Shown here: positions 1 to 10,104 of the stretch, one piece after another
How positions within the stretch are numbered: the first letter of the stretch is position 1
Layout: every line of letters starts with the position of its first letter
DNA from: Vanrija pseudolonga
Lineage: Eukaryota; Basidiomycota; Tremellomycetes; Trichosporonales; Trichosporonaceae
DNA length: 64,000 bases
Direction: 5' to 3'
Assembly: GCF_020906515.1 (NCBI RefSeq)
Contig: NC_085852.1
Location: forward strand, 930,001-994,000
Notes under the pieces: model-generated
What the model was told of the DNA's origin: nothing
What the model saw: the letters and a program-made list of their open reading frames with translations, nothing else
Database searches by the model: none
Translations under genes and position numbers: made by a program

Positions 1-579
1 CGCTGACGCTCGCTCGAAGCGCCTCAAGGAAACCGTCGTGTCGACCCTCGGCGTCGCGCTCCTCTTCCACCTGTTCATTGTCCTCCTCGGCGCGCCCCTG
101 GTCGACAAGTGGCGCGACACGGCGCTCCTCGCGCTCCATCTCACGCTGCTGGGCGCCACGCCGATCGTGTACGCGCTCGGCGTGCCGTCCATCCACGACG
201 ACGGCATCGCCGCGCGGTACCGCCTCACGCGCATCGTGTGCCAGTGGGCGCCGGAGAACGCTGCCGAGCGCGCGCTGTCCTTCGGGCTGGCTGGCACTGT
301 TGTCGGCGCTTGGGTCGGCGCTATCCCTCTTGCGCTCGACTGGGACCGTCCGTGGCAGGTGGGTTGGCTTCTGCGAGATCACGCTGACCCCAGTCATACC
401 CCCTCACGCCCATGATTGGCTCCATCGTCGGCTTCATTGTCGCCAGCTACGCCTCCTGGGCCATCTCGGCCTACGCCTCGCTCAGCACCGACGTCAGCAA
501 GTATGTCTCGGCAACGACGCCCAAGCCCAAGGCGGCGGCCGCTGCCGCGCCCAAGAAGCGCAAAGGCAAGGCGCAGTAG
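1..579 (+). CDS. GPI11: GPI biosynthesis protein PIG-F/Gpi11, C-terminal part (cut at window start)
   Basis: This is the C-terminal part of a multi-pass ER membrane protein of the PIG-F/Gpi11 family, which helps add ethanolamine phosphate to glycosylphosphatidylinositol anchors. The reading frame is open from base 2. Exons are 1-358 and 394-579, joined by a 35-nt intron with CTGAC before its CAG. Visible features are a hydrophobic helix (VALLFHLFIVLLGAPL), the family signature LDWDRPWQ followed after the splice by SYPLTPMIGSIVGFIVASY, and a lysine/alanine-rich tail ending KKRKGKAQ, consistent with a cytosolic ER-retention-type tail. The true start lies outside the window. CTGAC at 4-8 and AAG at 17-19 could also be the 3' end of another intron, in which case the visible exon begins at 20. 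The family call rests on the LDWDRPWQ...PLT.MIG motif and is confident. Confidence 0.88.
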
Positions 580-879
580 GGTGGCAGAGTCACAGCGACC
601 GCACCCAGCTTCATAGAATAGATACCCACGGCCCATTGCCCAGCCACAGCCCATCCCCCTCCCCACCCACCCCACCACCCATCACGCCACCAATGCATGC
701 AATGAATCTTGCAGAGTGTTCTGATCTTGTATCGTTGGAACCTAGTTCAACAACGGAACTATGGAGAGAGTGTGAGAGAGGAGATCGTGATTGGAGTCTG
801 CGGGCGACGATGCGGCCGCAGACTTTTGATGGAGTGTATATGTGGAGAATGAGATGAGAGATGCAAGAAGTGTCCAAGT
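580..879. other. Convergent 3' flanks, no gene seen
   Basis: This 300-bp stretch lies between the stop of the PIG-F gene and the stop of the proline-rich gene on the opposite strand. It has C-rich runs and no conserved reading frame; it probably holds the two 3' untranslated regions. Confidence 0.7.
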
Positions 880-3800
880 CTAGTTTCCGCGCGGCTCACG
901 AACCAGTCGGAGCCACAGAGACCCAAGGAGGGAGCGCTCGCGCACAACCTCCCATGGGCCCATGACGGCACGAGTAGGGTCGCCGCGTCCAAAGCGGGCC
1001 TCCATCTCGGCCTTGCCCTCGGCAGTGCCCTCGGCCTCGAGCGTCACCATGCCCTGCCAGTCGGCCGCGACACGGTCTCCGGGACGGATCTCGAGACCGG
1101 CAACGTGCAGATAGCGCTTGGCGCTCAGACGAGCACCAGACGCCACCGTCACGTCGCGACGGTCGTACGCCAGGCGGAGGCTGTTCATCGCCTGCTGGGC
1201 GTACGGCGCAAAGTCGAGGTAGAGAATCTGCGGCGCGGGCAGGAAGGGGTCGTAGTACACTGGCGAGACCGCAAACGCGTCGAGGTAGCGCGGCAGGTGA
1301 CCCGTAGGCGAGTGCACGTACTCGAGTGGCACAAGCTTGTGCGCCACAAATGGAACATACACAAGTACGTGCTCAGTGTTGGTGGGCTTGTGGAGCGCAG
1401 TGTTGACAACAAGGTCGCCCAGCTTCATGCGCTTGTCGGCACCGCACTTTTCCAGTTCACGCCACGACGCCGCAGCGCCCTCGGCCGAAGGCCAGCGGGG
1501 CACGCGGTCCGAGACGGGGATGAACACTCGCAGAATTGGGGCACGGCCGGGCATGAACGGAGGAGGGCGGTCAAAGGCGGGCTCGGCCCTGTGGCTCATC
1601 TGGCTCGACAGGTCACGCGACGACCCCGTCGGTGACTCGTAGCGTCTGTGGACAGGCGAGTTGGCGCCGCCACGAGACGAGCGGCCTTCGCTGCTGGTAA
1701 GAGACGAGCGGTTCTGACGGTCGCCGCCGATCGGCGGGGGCACCGGAAGGCTGTCAGACCCATGGCCTAGGTCCGACATGCCCTGTCCGATAGAACCATG
1801 CTGATGCCGTCCGTTGCGCGTGGAACCGCGCACAACCGATGGGCTCGTCTGGGCCGACATGATCGAACCAGGTCTGCTGTTCGGTGCGCTCGGAGACGGG
1901 CTGATGGGCTGGTCACCGTAGCGACGGAACTCGTAGCGCTTGGCGGTCGGGTAGCTGACAGGAGGGAACGCGGCCTTGCCTTGGGGTACTGGCAGCGCTG
2001 GCTGTGCGGCCGCCGCTGGTGACGCCAAGGCAACATTCTGTGCGGACGACACACTCGCCGAGCGCTTCCGACCAAAGAAGCCAGTCGAGCCGATGGACGT
2101 CACCGAGCCAGCCGAGCCACGACGCTTGCGGAGCTTGCCGGGGCCAAAGTTGGAAGGGGGCGCCGAGTCGTGCAGCGTCTTGACCTCCTTGGGTGTGGAG
2201 GACAGCGGCTCAGGCATGACGACCTCGGTCACGCGCTCGCCACGAGGCATCCTGCTGATGCTGTGGCCGCCGCCGTGGCCAGCGTCAGAGCCTGCGTTGC
2301 TGGTGGTCCGCGATCCCGGATAACGGCCACCCTGCATGCTCGCCATCGAGCTCGACTTGTGAAGCGTCGGGAGCTGAAGCTCGTCATCAAATGGCAGGGG
2401 CGGCGAGTAGGGGAAGGCCGAAGGAGGTAGCGTTCTCAAGAACAACACGATGAGCGTGTGCGAAAGGCTGAGATGGCGCAGGAGGTTGTGGTACTGTTGC
2501 GGGTACGTGCTGTAGACGGCTGGGTCGTGAAGTAGCGACTCGAGGAAGCCCTCCCAGACTGTCAGACCAGGCCACGACCGGCCACGCTCTCGTTCAACCG
2601 TAACACCCCACTCGCGCATGACCCAACGGCCGACCATTTCTCCGCTGATGTACTTGCGCAGCGTGTCGTCCGAGCCCAACACATTGAGGAACGTGTTGAT
2701 GTTGATATGCGGGAGGAGCGAGGCCGTGATGTGTGGGTGAACCAGCAGAGCAGTGAGGCTGCGGTCAAGGTGCTTGGCACGCGGTCTGGGCCGGTTCAAG
2801 ACGGAAGAGCGCACGCTGTTCGGCTTGGAAGCAGGGGCCACTGCCGACTCGGCACTGCCACCCGAGTCGTTTGGCGACATCGGCGTGATACGGGCCTGTG
2901 CCGCTGATGCCGATGCAGATCGTGCCTGTGCAGCCGCGATACCGTTGATGCCGTTTATCGGGCTGGAAGGATTGGAGAAGACGGGGCTAGCCAAAGGCGA
3001 CGACGCAATTCTGCGGGCCTGGTTGGTGGCAGAGAGCACTCTTGGCGGCAGCGGCGAACCTCCCATTGACGTTGGCAGACCATTGCCCAAGCCCGAGTAG
3101 CCTGGGCCCTGCTTGGGCTCCGGGGTGAGACGACCAAGCGAGGACGGCGGTGTGGGCGACCGCACGCCATTCAGGTCAACAGGCGACTTGAGGTCACGCT
3201 GCTGCACACTGGCCGCCGGGGGCACAGGCGAGGCGCGTGGGGTAGTCTGTGTCGGGAGAGGGCCAGGCGCCTGTCGTGGAGTCACGTCGGTCGAGGTAGG
3301 CTGAACGTTGTGGGTCACTGTCGCAGCTGGCTGCGGCACTGGTACCGGTTGGACCATGCCGTTGGGTTGCTGGGGAATCACAATCCGAGGCCGAGTGGGG
3401 CTTTGTTGGTGAGGGGTGGGTACCGCTGCAACCGCCTGCAAGGCCGCGCCCGACGCCGGAGGCGAAGCCGCTGAGTACTGGGCAGGACCCAAAGAAGACG
3501 GCGACGTCACAGGCGACTTGACAGGAGGAGCCGGCACAACTGGTGGAGACTGCGGGGCAACGGGGGGACGGGGGTTGGGCATGCCATTCGCAGCATGGTG
3601 CGGAGGCGGAGGGCGGGGTCCGGCAGCGTGGCGGACCGAAGTGGTTCGGGCGGGAGGAGAGATGAGTCGGGGCTGCTGCTGCTGCTGCTGCTGCTGCTGG
3701 GAAGGAGCTGCCTGTCGAGGATCATTGGGCGTTCGCGGTGAGTCGTGGACGCTCAGGCCTTGCATGGCGCCAACGGGGTATCCATTGGCGACCGGAGGCG

Positions 3801-5465
3801 CAGGAGCAGGTCGTACACCAAGCTGTTGGGGAGGTGGGGGCCCGGCATTCGGCGTGCCGTTGGGAACGTAAGGCTGAGGCATCGCCACTGGACCTTGGTA
3901 GCTTCCGCGACGGTTGGCGGCAGGAGGTGAAATGTTGTGAGGGTTGGGGGGAGGCGGCCTCATGGCTCCTGGAGGAGGTCGAGGTGGACCTTGAGGTGAG
4001 CCGGCTGGGGCACGGGCAGAGTAGAACGCATCGCGGGGAGGAGGCCGCGGTGCGTCATGAGGAGGGGGACGCGGAGCGTCATGGGGAGGAGGCCGTGGTG
4101 CGTCGTGCGGAGGAGGACGTGGTGCGTCGTGCGGAGGTGGTCGAGGTGCATCGTGAGGAGGAGGTCGGGGGGCCGCCTGAGGGGGAGACCACGCCACAGC
4201 CTTTTGTGGCACTGCTGGGCCATCGAGCAGTGGAGGCCTCGAGTAGTGCTGCTGCTGTGGCTGCTGCATCGAGGGGAAGTTGTTGTATGTCATCCCGTCA
4301 GGGGAGGGCAAAGGAGGGGATGCCAGCGCCGCCGTGATCGGCGCATGCAGCTTTGGGTTGATCTGCATGTAGTCTTGGGGGTAGCTTCCATGACCGTTGG
4401 GCAAATTACTCTGCGGCTGGGGTCCAGGCGGCGATCGAAGCTGGGGCTGCTGGCCCAAGTGAGCCGAGCCGTTCGGCACACGGTTGTTCATTGGGACTGG
4501 CAATCCTCCTGCAGGAGATTAGCAGTCTTCCATGGCCATCGCGAGAATATCTCACCTGTGCGGTCTGGGCGTCCTTGAACTCTGAAACTCGACCGATTTT
4601 CCGCAGGCCTCTGTTGACTGGGGGAGATGGCACCGTGCTCGGGCGCTGCGGCGCCTGGAGGGAGAGAGGAGTTGGGAGGAGGTCGAGAGGGGTAGCCTGA
4701 TGGCGACGAAACGCCACCAAACTGCTTGGCAGGAGGAGATGGCCCAGTTGGGCTCAAGGCCCGAGCGTGCGCGTCGCGTACGCCATTGGGAGCGTCGATC
4801 CCGTTTGGCAGAGGACGCGCCTGGGGGTTGCCCGCGGTCACCTCGGGCACAATGCTGTTGAGATTGAGCGAGATGGGACGCGAGTCGGGGCCCGTGACAG
4901 GGGGCAGCTGAGGAGGAGATGCGCGCTTGGCCTCTGGGGCTGGGGCACGCTTGTCCTGGCCATGATGGTTGGATTGAGTCAGACGGCGAAGAAAGCTGCC
5001 GCCTGACTTCTTGGGCGGGGGACGAGGTGGCTCGGCCATGGACATCTTGTTGATCCGAAGTCGAGCACTACGCGAACGCTTGACCTCGGGTGGGTAGGGC
5101 GCGTCCGCGTAATCAATGACTTCCCAGTCAAGCTCGGCCTTGGGGTCGGCTCTGGGGTTGTCGAGAGTTTTCAAGAGGTCGAAGCGCTGCTCCTCGCTCT
5201 CAAAGATGGAGGCAATGGGGAGGCTCGAACTGCTGTTCCTCTTGTTGGCAAACGCCGACGGAGGACTGGTGGAGGCGATCCCGGGGTACCGAGGGTACGA
5301 GTATTTGGAGGGAGGAGTCGATACAGGTGTGACGACAAGAGTCGTTGAGAGCGAGTGCGACGAGTTTGAGCCGGGCGCCGATCGATCCGTGAGGAGAGGC
5401 GGGGCGACGAGTGAGGAGGAGGTGGGGGCCGAGCGCAAGGGAGGGTTTGAAGCGTCGAACGCCAT
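880..5465 (-). CDS. Large proline-rich protein of unknown function (1512 aa)
   Basis: Two exons, 5465-4556 and 4508-880, are joined by a 47-nt intron with a CTGCTAAT-like branch region. They encode 1512 residues from ATG 5465 (MAFDASNPPL). I do not recognise the family. Most of the protein is low-complexity Pro/Ser/Gln sequence: a short basic segment (VKRSRSARLRINKM, about 130-145), six perfect or near-perfect copies of the octapeptide APRPPPHD (about residues 416-463), a run of ten glutamines, and many SP sites. Two parts look folded. One lies near residues 880-1010, where HPHITASLLPHININTFL starts a helical region that recalls an F-box-like or RhoGAP-like helical fold, with no motif I can name. 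The other is the C-terminal 230 residues starting RAPILRVFIPVSDRVPRWPS. An adaptor or cytoskeletal/polarity role is possible but is only inference. Confidence 0.85.
4030..4173 (-). repeat. 24-bp coding minisatellite, six units
   Basis: Six tandem 24-bp units encode APRPPPHD (the last is APRPPPRD) inside the large proline-rich protein. The units differ mainly at synonymous positions (for example CAT/CAC and CGT/CGG/CGA changes), so the peptide is better conserved than the DNA. That suggests selection on the peptide rather than a very recent expansion. Confidence 0.9.
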
Positions 5466-7744
5466 GTGTTCGTGATGGGCGCAACGGTGATCAACAAGTG
5501 TGTGTGTGTTTGTGATGGAGGTGATCAACAAGCGTGTGTGTGTCGCGAATCAGTGTGTGCGACGCGGTCAACGGCGGCCAGTTGGCGAGGGAGAGGTGAG
5601 GCGGTCGTGAGGCGCGATCGTGACCCGAGGGTCAGAGGTGGCGTTGGTGATGGCGTTGGCGTTACCGAGGAGGCGTCGTGGTCGTCGCGGAGAGAATGAC
5701 GGAGGGCGTGAGGAGGGATGAGCGTAATTGATGGGCAATGGGCGTCGAGAAAGGTGATGGTTAGCAACAAGACAACGGCGGCGGCGGAGGTCGACACACT
5801 GCGATCGATGCACGTACGTTACAGTAGCCGTCTAGAGAGGACTATGTTTGTCGAGGTGACCTCTGTCGCAAGCAAGCAAGAGGCGGAGGCGGCGGCGGCG
5901 CACACTAGGGCTAGAGACAAGCCCAGAAATGCAGGGCTCGAGGCTTCAGTTGCAGGACGCCCCCTTGTCGGGTGGGGGGTTACGGGACCGCCGGGTCAGA
6001 CGTTTGGGAGTTGGCGCGCCAAGGTGGAGCAGGTGCAACGCGCGCGGATGCAGGTAGATTGAGAGGGGCCGATGTTTGATACTGTGCCGGCCGGAGGGGG
6101 GGGTTGATCCTTGCAATGAATGCAGCGCACGACGTGACGGAGAGTGGAGAGAGAGAGAGAGCGGAGTGGACAAAAGAGCTGAAAGGGAAGGTTAGGTTGT
6201 AATAATGCTAGAACAGAACACACAGAGACAATTGTGTGTGTGTGTTGCCAGGCAGATAGGGAAACTACTCGGACCCAGGGGGGAACGGGGGGGGGGGTTG
6301 TCGTGATGGTGTGGTGGGTGGTGCGGGGGTGGGACGGCGGCGCGAGGCGAAGGGGGCAAAGAAAGACACAGAAAGGGGGCCGACAGCCGACAGAGGCGTT
6401 TCGGCTCCAGGACTGGGCCACTCACTTGTACCACTCTGTCAACAAGGTTGGTCGGGACAAAGGCAGCCATGCACTAAGGACGATCTGCAGCAAAAGCACG
6501 ACTAACTGCATGCACTACTACCACTGCTACCGCCTTCTGGCTGCTGCCTAACACTGGTCTTGGCGCATCGCCATGCCAGTGCATTGTGTCGCACTAGCTG
6601 GCCGTGGCTGCCTCGCTCCGCACAGAACGGACATGCGGTGAGATGCGGTGCCAGGGGTAAACTACTAAGGGGGGGACGGACGGCTTGCTTGCTTGCAGCG
6701 GGGTCATCCAAAACGCAGTGTGCTTGCGAATCGAGAAAAAAAAAATGCGTCTGCGTCTCAACTCAGGCAAAAGTGACAGGGGGGAGAGAGCGGCACCCCT
6801 GCTTGCTCACACAGGCGTCATACGTGTGCACACGGTGCAGCCGACAGCCAACAGGTAGCAGCCAACGTACGCGCGCACCCACTGCCCACCACCCCTTCCC
6901 ACCTAGCCTCCGAGCCGCCCAGCCAGTCCGTCAGCCCGAACCCCTTGCACGTCAAACACTCGCCAAACTTTGTTGGCTCGACTGGCGGCTTTGGCGCCGC
7001 CCAATCTGTTGCCACCCCCGGTTTGTTGGAAGCGGTTGCTGACGGCATGGCAGGATCGAGGCTCTCGACAACCCCCAGATGAGTGGGATGGGATGGGTGC
7101 GTCTTTGATGCCCCCTGAGGTGGCGTTTGTGAGTTGCAAGTTGGAGCCGCGAGCCGAAGTTCCAGGCACAGACACCACCACCCACAAACAACGCGTACGA
7201 CCACTATGCCGCGGGGCCAAATTTCACACATTGGACACAACCCTGGACGACTTACAGGCACGGCCAGTGACACGGCCAGTCGCCTGAGGAAGGCAAAGTC
7301 GCCAGAGACGCTGCTCATCGTCAGGGAGCCACAACCCCCTGCGGCCACTGCCACTACCCACATTGCCTGCATTGCCTGGGCCTGCTAGGGTCACCCATCA
7401 CCTCAAAACTATGGGTCGCACAAGGTTTCCAAATGATCCAATAGCACTATGGCCAAATGGTGACGCTCCTCTGACGTGGGTGCTGACTGCCGCTGACTGC
7501 CGCTGACTGCCTTACCATTCTTGTCGATCAAATACAGCTGCCCTAGTTCAAACGTTCCATCGTCACCACTTTAGGCGATGACAATCAAAAGAGTAATCTC
7601 GTAAAAGCTTAATGCCATTAAGGCGAAACCCAAGGCAATATACATAGATTAGGGACACCAGCACAATCTCCCCTCAGACCTCAGGCAAGCAACTGCTGCG
7701 GCGCAGTTGGTGCATGCAAATAGACTGGTGACAACAACAGGGGG
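5466..7744. other. 2.3-kb region without a supported gene; promoter of the proline-rich gene and 3' flank of RRN7
   Basis: No reading frame here shows family motifs or usable splice structure. The part next to 5465 carries TG-rich runs with an imperfect duplication (TGATCAACAAG followed by a TG run at about 5488 and again at about 5523). Further along are GA runs near 6150, a TG run near 6232, a run of ten G near 6287 and a run of A near 6737. Three tandem copies of a 10-bp unit GCTGACTGCC lie at about 7482-7511. The proximal part is presumably the promoter and 5' untranslated region of the minus-strand gene ending at 5465; the rest is unexplained. Confidence 0.6.
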
Positions 7745-9868
7745 CTATCCAAAACTTCTGCTCTCGCGCAGACCAGAAGACACGACCCGTCGCTGCACAG
7801 CCGGGTCAAAGAACTCGCGGCGAGGCCGCTGGCGGTCCATCTTGCGCTCGTAGACCTGCACGACCTCGGCTAGCGTCTCGGATTCGACGCCCACAACTTG
7901 GGCAGCAGAGTTGAGCACGACCTCGTAGTCGCGCGGCAGCGTGCCAGTCACATCCGCCGGGTCATACGACTTGAGCTTCTCGCCAGGCATAAGGGGCAGA
8001 TCTTTGGTCGCTCCAGCCAGCGAAGGGACCGTGTCGAGCGTCACAATCTTGCGAGCGGCCAGCGAGTGAAAAGAGTCCCATGACTCGTTGACTGGTGGCC
8101 GTGGCGTGCTGCGCGGAGCAGTGGGGAGGGGGAAGGGGCCAGCTGGGAGAGTTAGCACCAAGCTGAGTCCGCAAACTCACGAGCCCCGTGGTCTCGGTCC
8201 TTCAGCAGGACATCCTCACAGCGATCGAGAAACCGGTCGAGGTCGTTCTCGTCCATGCCGTCGAAATATCTGCAGAGTTAGTGGACAGCTGCAAACAACA
8301 ACCTCACAATCGCTCGAGATCAGTCCGCGTCCCTTGGAACGCCCGGCTGTCCAGTCGACTCCTCAGCTCCTCGACCCAGAGGTCACCGCGAGGCTGGCCG
8401 ATCAACGGCTCGGTCTTCATGAGGGCAAACCTGGATGGGTTAGCCGAGCACGCCCCACGTCACCCACCTCTCCTTCCCGTCCAGCCCATAAGCCAGCTTC
8501 ATGACAATGACCCACGCCGCGGCGATGCTGAGCTCGGGCATGATGACGTCGTGGGCGTGTGCTGGCATGTCGACCTCGATTGGGTCGGGGTCAGAGTTGC
8601 GCCGTTTCCGCAGAGTACGCGTGACGGCTGCGGGGCTGAGCGACATGTTGGCATCGATGAGCTCGAGGAAGGAGACGACTTGCGACTGAGTGACAGCTGG
8701 AGAGGTTAGCCACACCCAGAGTACTTCACCTCACCAGTACCGCCGAGCGCGGACAAAACCTCCCACGCCACGGGAGGTACGTTGATCTCGGGGATCGCCA
8801 GTCCGAAGCGCTGGACAAGAATGCTGGCGAACTTGCGGCTGAACTCGAACATTGCTATCGGCGTCGGCGACCGTGGCGGCCGCAGCGACACCCTCACGTC
8901 GTGGTTCATGCGCATGCGCATCTCCTCTGGCAGGAGTGTCGACTTTCCAAAGTCAATGTAGGGTATTCGGTTGAGATTGATTAAGCTGGCGGGCGTCAGT
9001 GTCATCATCCGGTACCCGACTCACGATTCAATCCCAGCATGCGTAAATGGTATCCTCAGGATCCATAGCCCAAGCAGCAAGCAAGCAAGGGTATCTGAGA
9101 CGCGTAGTTTTCGCTTCCGTCGATAGATCTCGGCGGGAGGAGGCCCGTTCACGTCGACCTCGCGGAGCGGTTCGTCTTCCTCCTCATCGCTCTTGTCTGA
9201 CACCTCGTCCTCCTTGCTGGAGTCGGTGTCGCCGTCCTCCTTTTCGTGCTTTGACGTGGCTGATCCCGAGTCCGACTCGGTATCCGAGTCACTGAGCTGC
9301 CGTCTGAGCTCTCCGGAGAGTCTCGACGGCCCGCTTTCCGGCACCGGCGCGGGGGACGCTGGCCTGCTCGGCGGTGGCTGCAACGATGGCAGAGGCGACA
9401 CGAGCAGCTGGTATGTCCACAGGTCGCGGACCACGAGCTGGAATCAGCGATAGAACGGCGCAAACCTCACCTCAAACGCCTCTGGCAGCGCCCAGAGCTG
9501 CCGCAGCGCCGCCACCTGGTGCCGGAGGAGCAGCTGGAGCCCCTGTATCCGAAGCGACTCTGCCTCGACGCCGTGCACGTCTGGCGATCGTCAGCACGGC
9601 GCCACACGCACGCGCCTCACAGTTCTTATCTCGGGTTCCCTCCATCTTCCGTTTGTTGATCCGCAACCCAGTCTTCATCCGCCGCTTCTGCAACGCGTGG
9701 CCCGTCATCTCGGCGACGAGGTTCTCGGACCGGACGTCCTGGGATCAGCTCGGTGTTTTAGATGCGCGCACCCACCTGCAGAACGTGCCCCTCCTCGCAC
9801 ACCACGCTGCCCGTGATGCCATCCTTGCGCCACTTGCGTGACCCGCAGGTGGGGCACTTCTTGGCCAT
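7745..9868 (-). CDS. RRN7: RNA polymerase I core factor subunit Rrn7/TAF1B
   Basis: Nine exons (9868-9776, 9738-9621, 9580-9471, 9437-9025, 8985-8735, 8696-8468, 8430-8308, 8269-8181, 8142-7745) encode about 607 residues; every junction keeps frame. The N-terminus starts MAKKCPTCGSRKWRKDGITG and continues through CEEGHVLQ, which is the zinc ribbon of the Rrn7/TAF1B family (ligands CxxC, then C and a following histidine). A helical B-reader/cyclin-like region follows (YVHGVEAESLRIQGLQLLLRHQ). An acidic Ser/Asp/Glu insertion is encoded in the fourth exon, then a second cyclin-like part (KSTLLPEEMRMRMNHDVRVSL, then PELSIAAAWVIVMKLAYGLDG). The protein acts in rDNA promoter recognition as a TFIIB-like factor in the nucleolus. 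It is divergent from NOP7, with 236 bp between the two start codons. Confidence 0.9.
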
Positions 9869-10104
9869 GGATGTGGTTCGCTGTTGTGCGTCAAACTTGT
9901 CAACATGCAGCTCGGGTCATCTTGACTTTGGACCTTGCTGGTGGCCAAAAGTGGAGGAGATGCCACGTGGGATTGCGGCATCAAAAAGTTTCAACGCCTC
10001 CACTGACCACTGCCTCACAAAGTTATTGAAGTGGTCGATGTGCTCGCTCGACAAGGCAACAAACGACAACTAGGTCGTTCAACCCCACCTCAAACACACT
10101 CAAA
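9869..10104. promoter_or_regulatory. Shared divergent promoter of RRN7 and NOP7
   Basis: Only 236 bp separate the ATGs of two genes for ribosome biogenesis, so the two promoters must overlap or be shared. A CACGTG E-box lies at 9964-9969, roughly central. Short A/C-rich tracts lie just upstream of the NOP7 ATG. No clear TATA box is seen. Confidence 0.6.

Noticed and set aside
6818-7372. A 184-codon minus-strand frame with several cysteines between the proline-rich gene and RRN7
   Set aside because: No recognisable motif, no consistent splicing, and repetitive Gly/Val/Cys composition; the opposite strand is equally open.
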